DNA of 64,000 nucleotides from Carnobacterium_B sp040274945. GTDB taxonomy: Bacteria > Bacillota > Bacilli > Lactobacillales > Carnobacteriaceae. The position numbers and the translations under genes are program-made. Of the stretch, positions 62,453-64,000 are shown in pieces (position 1 is the stretch's first letter; each line of letters opens with the position of its first letter). A model generated the notes under the pieces. It was not told the origin of the DNA, ran no database searches, and saw only the letters and a list, made by a program, of their open reading frames with translations. The stretch spans positions 124,001 through 188,000 of the forward strand of contig NZ_JBEMAR010000002.1 in NCBI RefSeq assembly GCF_040274945.1, read 5' to 3'.

Positions 62453-63889
62453 TTATGCTTTAACCATTGCTGTATAAACTTGTATATAATCGTTAGTGGA
62501 TTTTTCCCAACTAAAGTCTTTAGACATTGCTTGTTTTACTAATGACGTCCAATTTTTAGGCTCATCATAATAAACCGTCAAGGCACGGTCAATCGTTTCG
62601 ACCATGACAGTCGAACGGAAATCATTGAAACTAAAGCCGGTCCCTTCCCCTGTATATGGATTATAAGGTTGAACGGTGTCTTTTAATCCACCCGTTTCAT
62701 GAACGATCGGCAATGTACCATACCGAAGTGAGTTAAGTTGAGACAATCCACAAGGTTCAAATGCTGAGGGCATAATAAACAAATCGCTTCCTGCATAGAT
62801 ATGCTGGGCTAGAGCCACATCAAAATCAACAATCACTTTAAATTTATCTGGATATTTCCAAGTGAAATAATTGAAACTGTCTTCGTATTCTTTTTCACCG
62901 GTACCTAATATGAGAACTTGAATATTACGATGCATCAGTTCATCAATTTTATCTCGCAATAAATTGCAGCCTTTTTGAGTTGTTAACCTACTCACCATAG
63001 ACATTAATGCTATTTTCTCATTTACCGGTAATCCAACTCGCTCTTGCAAAGTTGTTTTATTAACCGTCTTTCCTTTTAAATTTTTTGTGGAAAAATGTGC
63101 TGGGATAGCATTATCTGTCTCAGGATCAAAGACCTCATAATCGATTCCATTTAAAATACCGCTTAACTTGTAACTATTGAACCGTAATACACCGTCTAAA
63201 TTTTCGCCAAATTGAGGTGTTTGGATTTCCTGTGCATATGTTGGACTAACGGTTGTGACTTGATCCGCATAAAAAATCCCACCTTTTAAACAATTGATAT
63301 CATCATAATATTTTAAGCCGTGTTCGTGAAAAGCATTGTACCCTATTCCATATAAATCAGATAATACAAGTTGGTCAAAAACACCTTGAAACTGTAAATT
63401 ATGAATAGTCAAAATCGTTTTTATCGATTGGTAACTTGTGATCCATTGATATTTATCCTTTAGCAAAACAGGAATAATAGACGTATGCCAATCGTTCACA
63501 TGCAGAACATCTGGGACAAATTCTATTTTTTCTAACATCTCACAAATAGCTTGTGCAAAAAAAGCAAATCGTTCGCTATCATCGTCAAAACCATAAATGC
63601 TAGGGCGATCAAAATAATACAAATTATCAATAAAGTAATAGATAACCTCATCTTTCCGTAACTTTTTAATCCCACAATATTGACTTCTCCAACCAACTTT
63701 CACTTCAAACTGCGCTACATCTACTAATTGATCTTTGTATTTTTGAGGCATCGTACCATACAATGGCAATACAACACGTACATCTATTCCTTGTTTTTTC
63801 AACTCTTTTGGCAAAGCACCTGCGACATCCCCTAATCCTCCGGTCTTAAAAAAAGGAGCACATTCCGCCGCAGCAAATAAAACTTTCAT
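62453..63889 (-). CDS. glgA: Glycogen synthase (ADP-glucose)
   Basis: 478 residues, GT5 family; adds glucose from ADP-glucose to glycogen. ADP-glucose site KTGGLGDVAGALPKEL at the N-terminus, LHVNDWHTSIIPVLLKDK, and EPCGLSQLNSLRYGTLPIVHETGGL with the catalytic Glu at the C-terminal half. Start ATG 63889 with AAGGAG 10 bases upstream; the site lies inside the end of glgD. Gap to glgP is 117 bp, with no terminator seen. Confidence 0.96.
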   Translation of the reverse strand: MKVLFAAAECAPFFKTGGLGDVAGALPKELKKQGIDVRVVLPLYGTMPQKYKDQLVDVAQFEVKVGWRSQYCGIKKLRKDEVIYYFIDNLYYFDRPSIYGFDDDSERFAFFAQAICEMLEKIEFVPDVLHVNDWHTSIIPVLLKDKYQWITSYQSIKTILTIHNLQFQGVFDQLVLSDLYGIGYNAFHEHGLKYYDDINCLKGGIFYADQVTTVSPTYAQEIQTPQFGENLDGVLRFNSYKLSGILNGIDYEVFDPETDNAIPAHFSTKNLKGKTVNKTTLQERVGLPVNEKIALMSMVSRLTTQKGCNLLRDKIDELMHRNIQVLILGTGEKEYEDSFNYFTWKYPDKFKVIVDFDVALAQHIYAGSDLFIMPSAFEPCGLSQLNSLRYGTLPIVHETGGLKDTVQPYNPYTGEGTGFSFNDFRSTVMVETIDRALTVYYDEPKNWTSLVKQAMSKDFSWEKSTNDYIQVYTAMVKA

Positions 63890-63893
63890 TTTT

Positions 63894-64000
63894 TCAGCTC
63901 TCCTTTTCAACTGTTATTTCGCTATTTTTTTCTATCACTATAGGATTTTCTTTTGTTCCTATTAATTGAACTCCCGGACCTATTTTTACACCTTTATCTA
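63894..64000 (-). CDS. glgD: Glucose-1-phosphate adenylyltransferase subunit GlgD, C-terminal end (partial)
   Basis: The last 35 codons of a gene running past the window end. The frame reads DKGVKIGPGVQLIGTKENP followed by IVIEKNSEITVEKES and a TGA stop. This is the left-handed beta-helix end of a GlgC/GlgD protein: the KxGxxIxxGVxLxGT-like pattern with ENPxVI is typical of GlgD, the regulatory subunit found in Firmicutes beside GlgC. GlgD rather than GlgC is inferred from its place before glgA. Together they make ADP-glucose for GlgA. Confidence 0.8.
   Translation of the reverse strand, partial: DKGVKIGPGVQLIGTKENPIVIEKNSEITVEKES

Overview
The window is AT-rich, densely coded DNA from a low-GC Gram-positive bacterium. 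The combination of an LtaS-type lipoteichoic acid synthase, MurT/GatD, Mbl, an F-type ATPase operon flanked by murA and a DUF1146 gene, EpuA, Cys4-zinc thymidine kinase and a GlgD/GlgA/GlgP glycogen operon points to Lactobacillales, most probably Carnobacteriaceae (Carnobacterium-like). The genus is an inference from gene content, not a database match. I saw no rRNA, tRNA, prophage, complete insertion sequence or CRISPR array.

Layout. 1-2.4 kb: the 3' end of ltaS, a small relic with inverted ends, and a two-gene ABC-like pair whose ATPase has lost its nucleotide-binding motifs. 2.4-5.6 kb: a histidine kinase/response regulator pair and a secreted LysM-3D wall protein, all leftward. 6-24 kb: a long leftward housekeeping block, ssbB-like, epuA, mbl, murA, ywzB, atpC-D-G-A-H-F-E-B, upp, glyA, ywlC, prmC, prfA, tdk. 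23.2-25.3 kb: rightward murT-gatD. 25.4-25.7 kb: a non-coding array of 52-bp repeats. 25.8-33.5 kb: leftward manA, a serine hydrolase, a VOC dioxygenase, a metallo-hydrolase and a heterodimeric ABC exporter. 33.7-42.3 kb: azoreductase, AI-2E-type permease, a glucitol-IIA-like protein without its histidine, a degenerate TagB/TagF-like protein, a lactonase, two ring-cleavage-type VOC proteins and a flavin reductase. 42.4-50 kb: an ABC exporter, EIIA-Glc, a GH3 glycosidase, a YeiH-type permease and uppP. 50.1-50.3 kb: a second 52-bp array, built of hairpins. 50.4-57.8 kb: aspartokinase, two small unknown genes, oppA, a DsbA/FrnE protein, a ZIP-like membrane protein and a purine permease. 58-64 kb: the leftward glycogen operon glgD-glgA-glgP-GH13, with glgD cut by the window end.

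Themes. The cell envelope is the largest: ltaS, LysM-3D, mbl, murA, murT/gatD, uppP and the TagF-like protein. Energy and carbon storage follow, with ATP synthase, glycogen synthesis and breakdown, ManA, Pgl and EIIA-Glc. Electrophile and quinone detoxification is represented by AzoR, VOC proteins and a flavin reductase.

The points most worth a second look are the ATP-binding-dead ABC pair (1.0-2.4 kb), a candidate small RNA with C-rich loops (about 29.04-29.15 kb), the two unrelated 52-bp non-coding arrays between convergent genes, and two proteins that keep a family fold but have lost catalytic residues (35.7 and 36.3 kb). Start codons were chosen by Shine-Dalgarno spacing and often differ from the longest reading frame. 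Such choices are noted.
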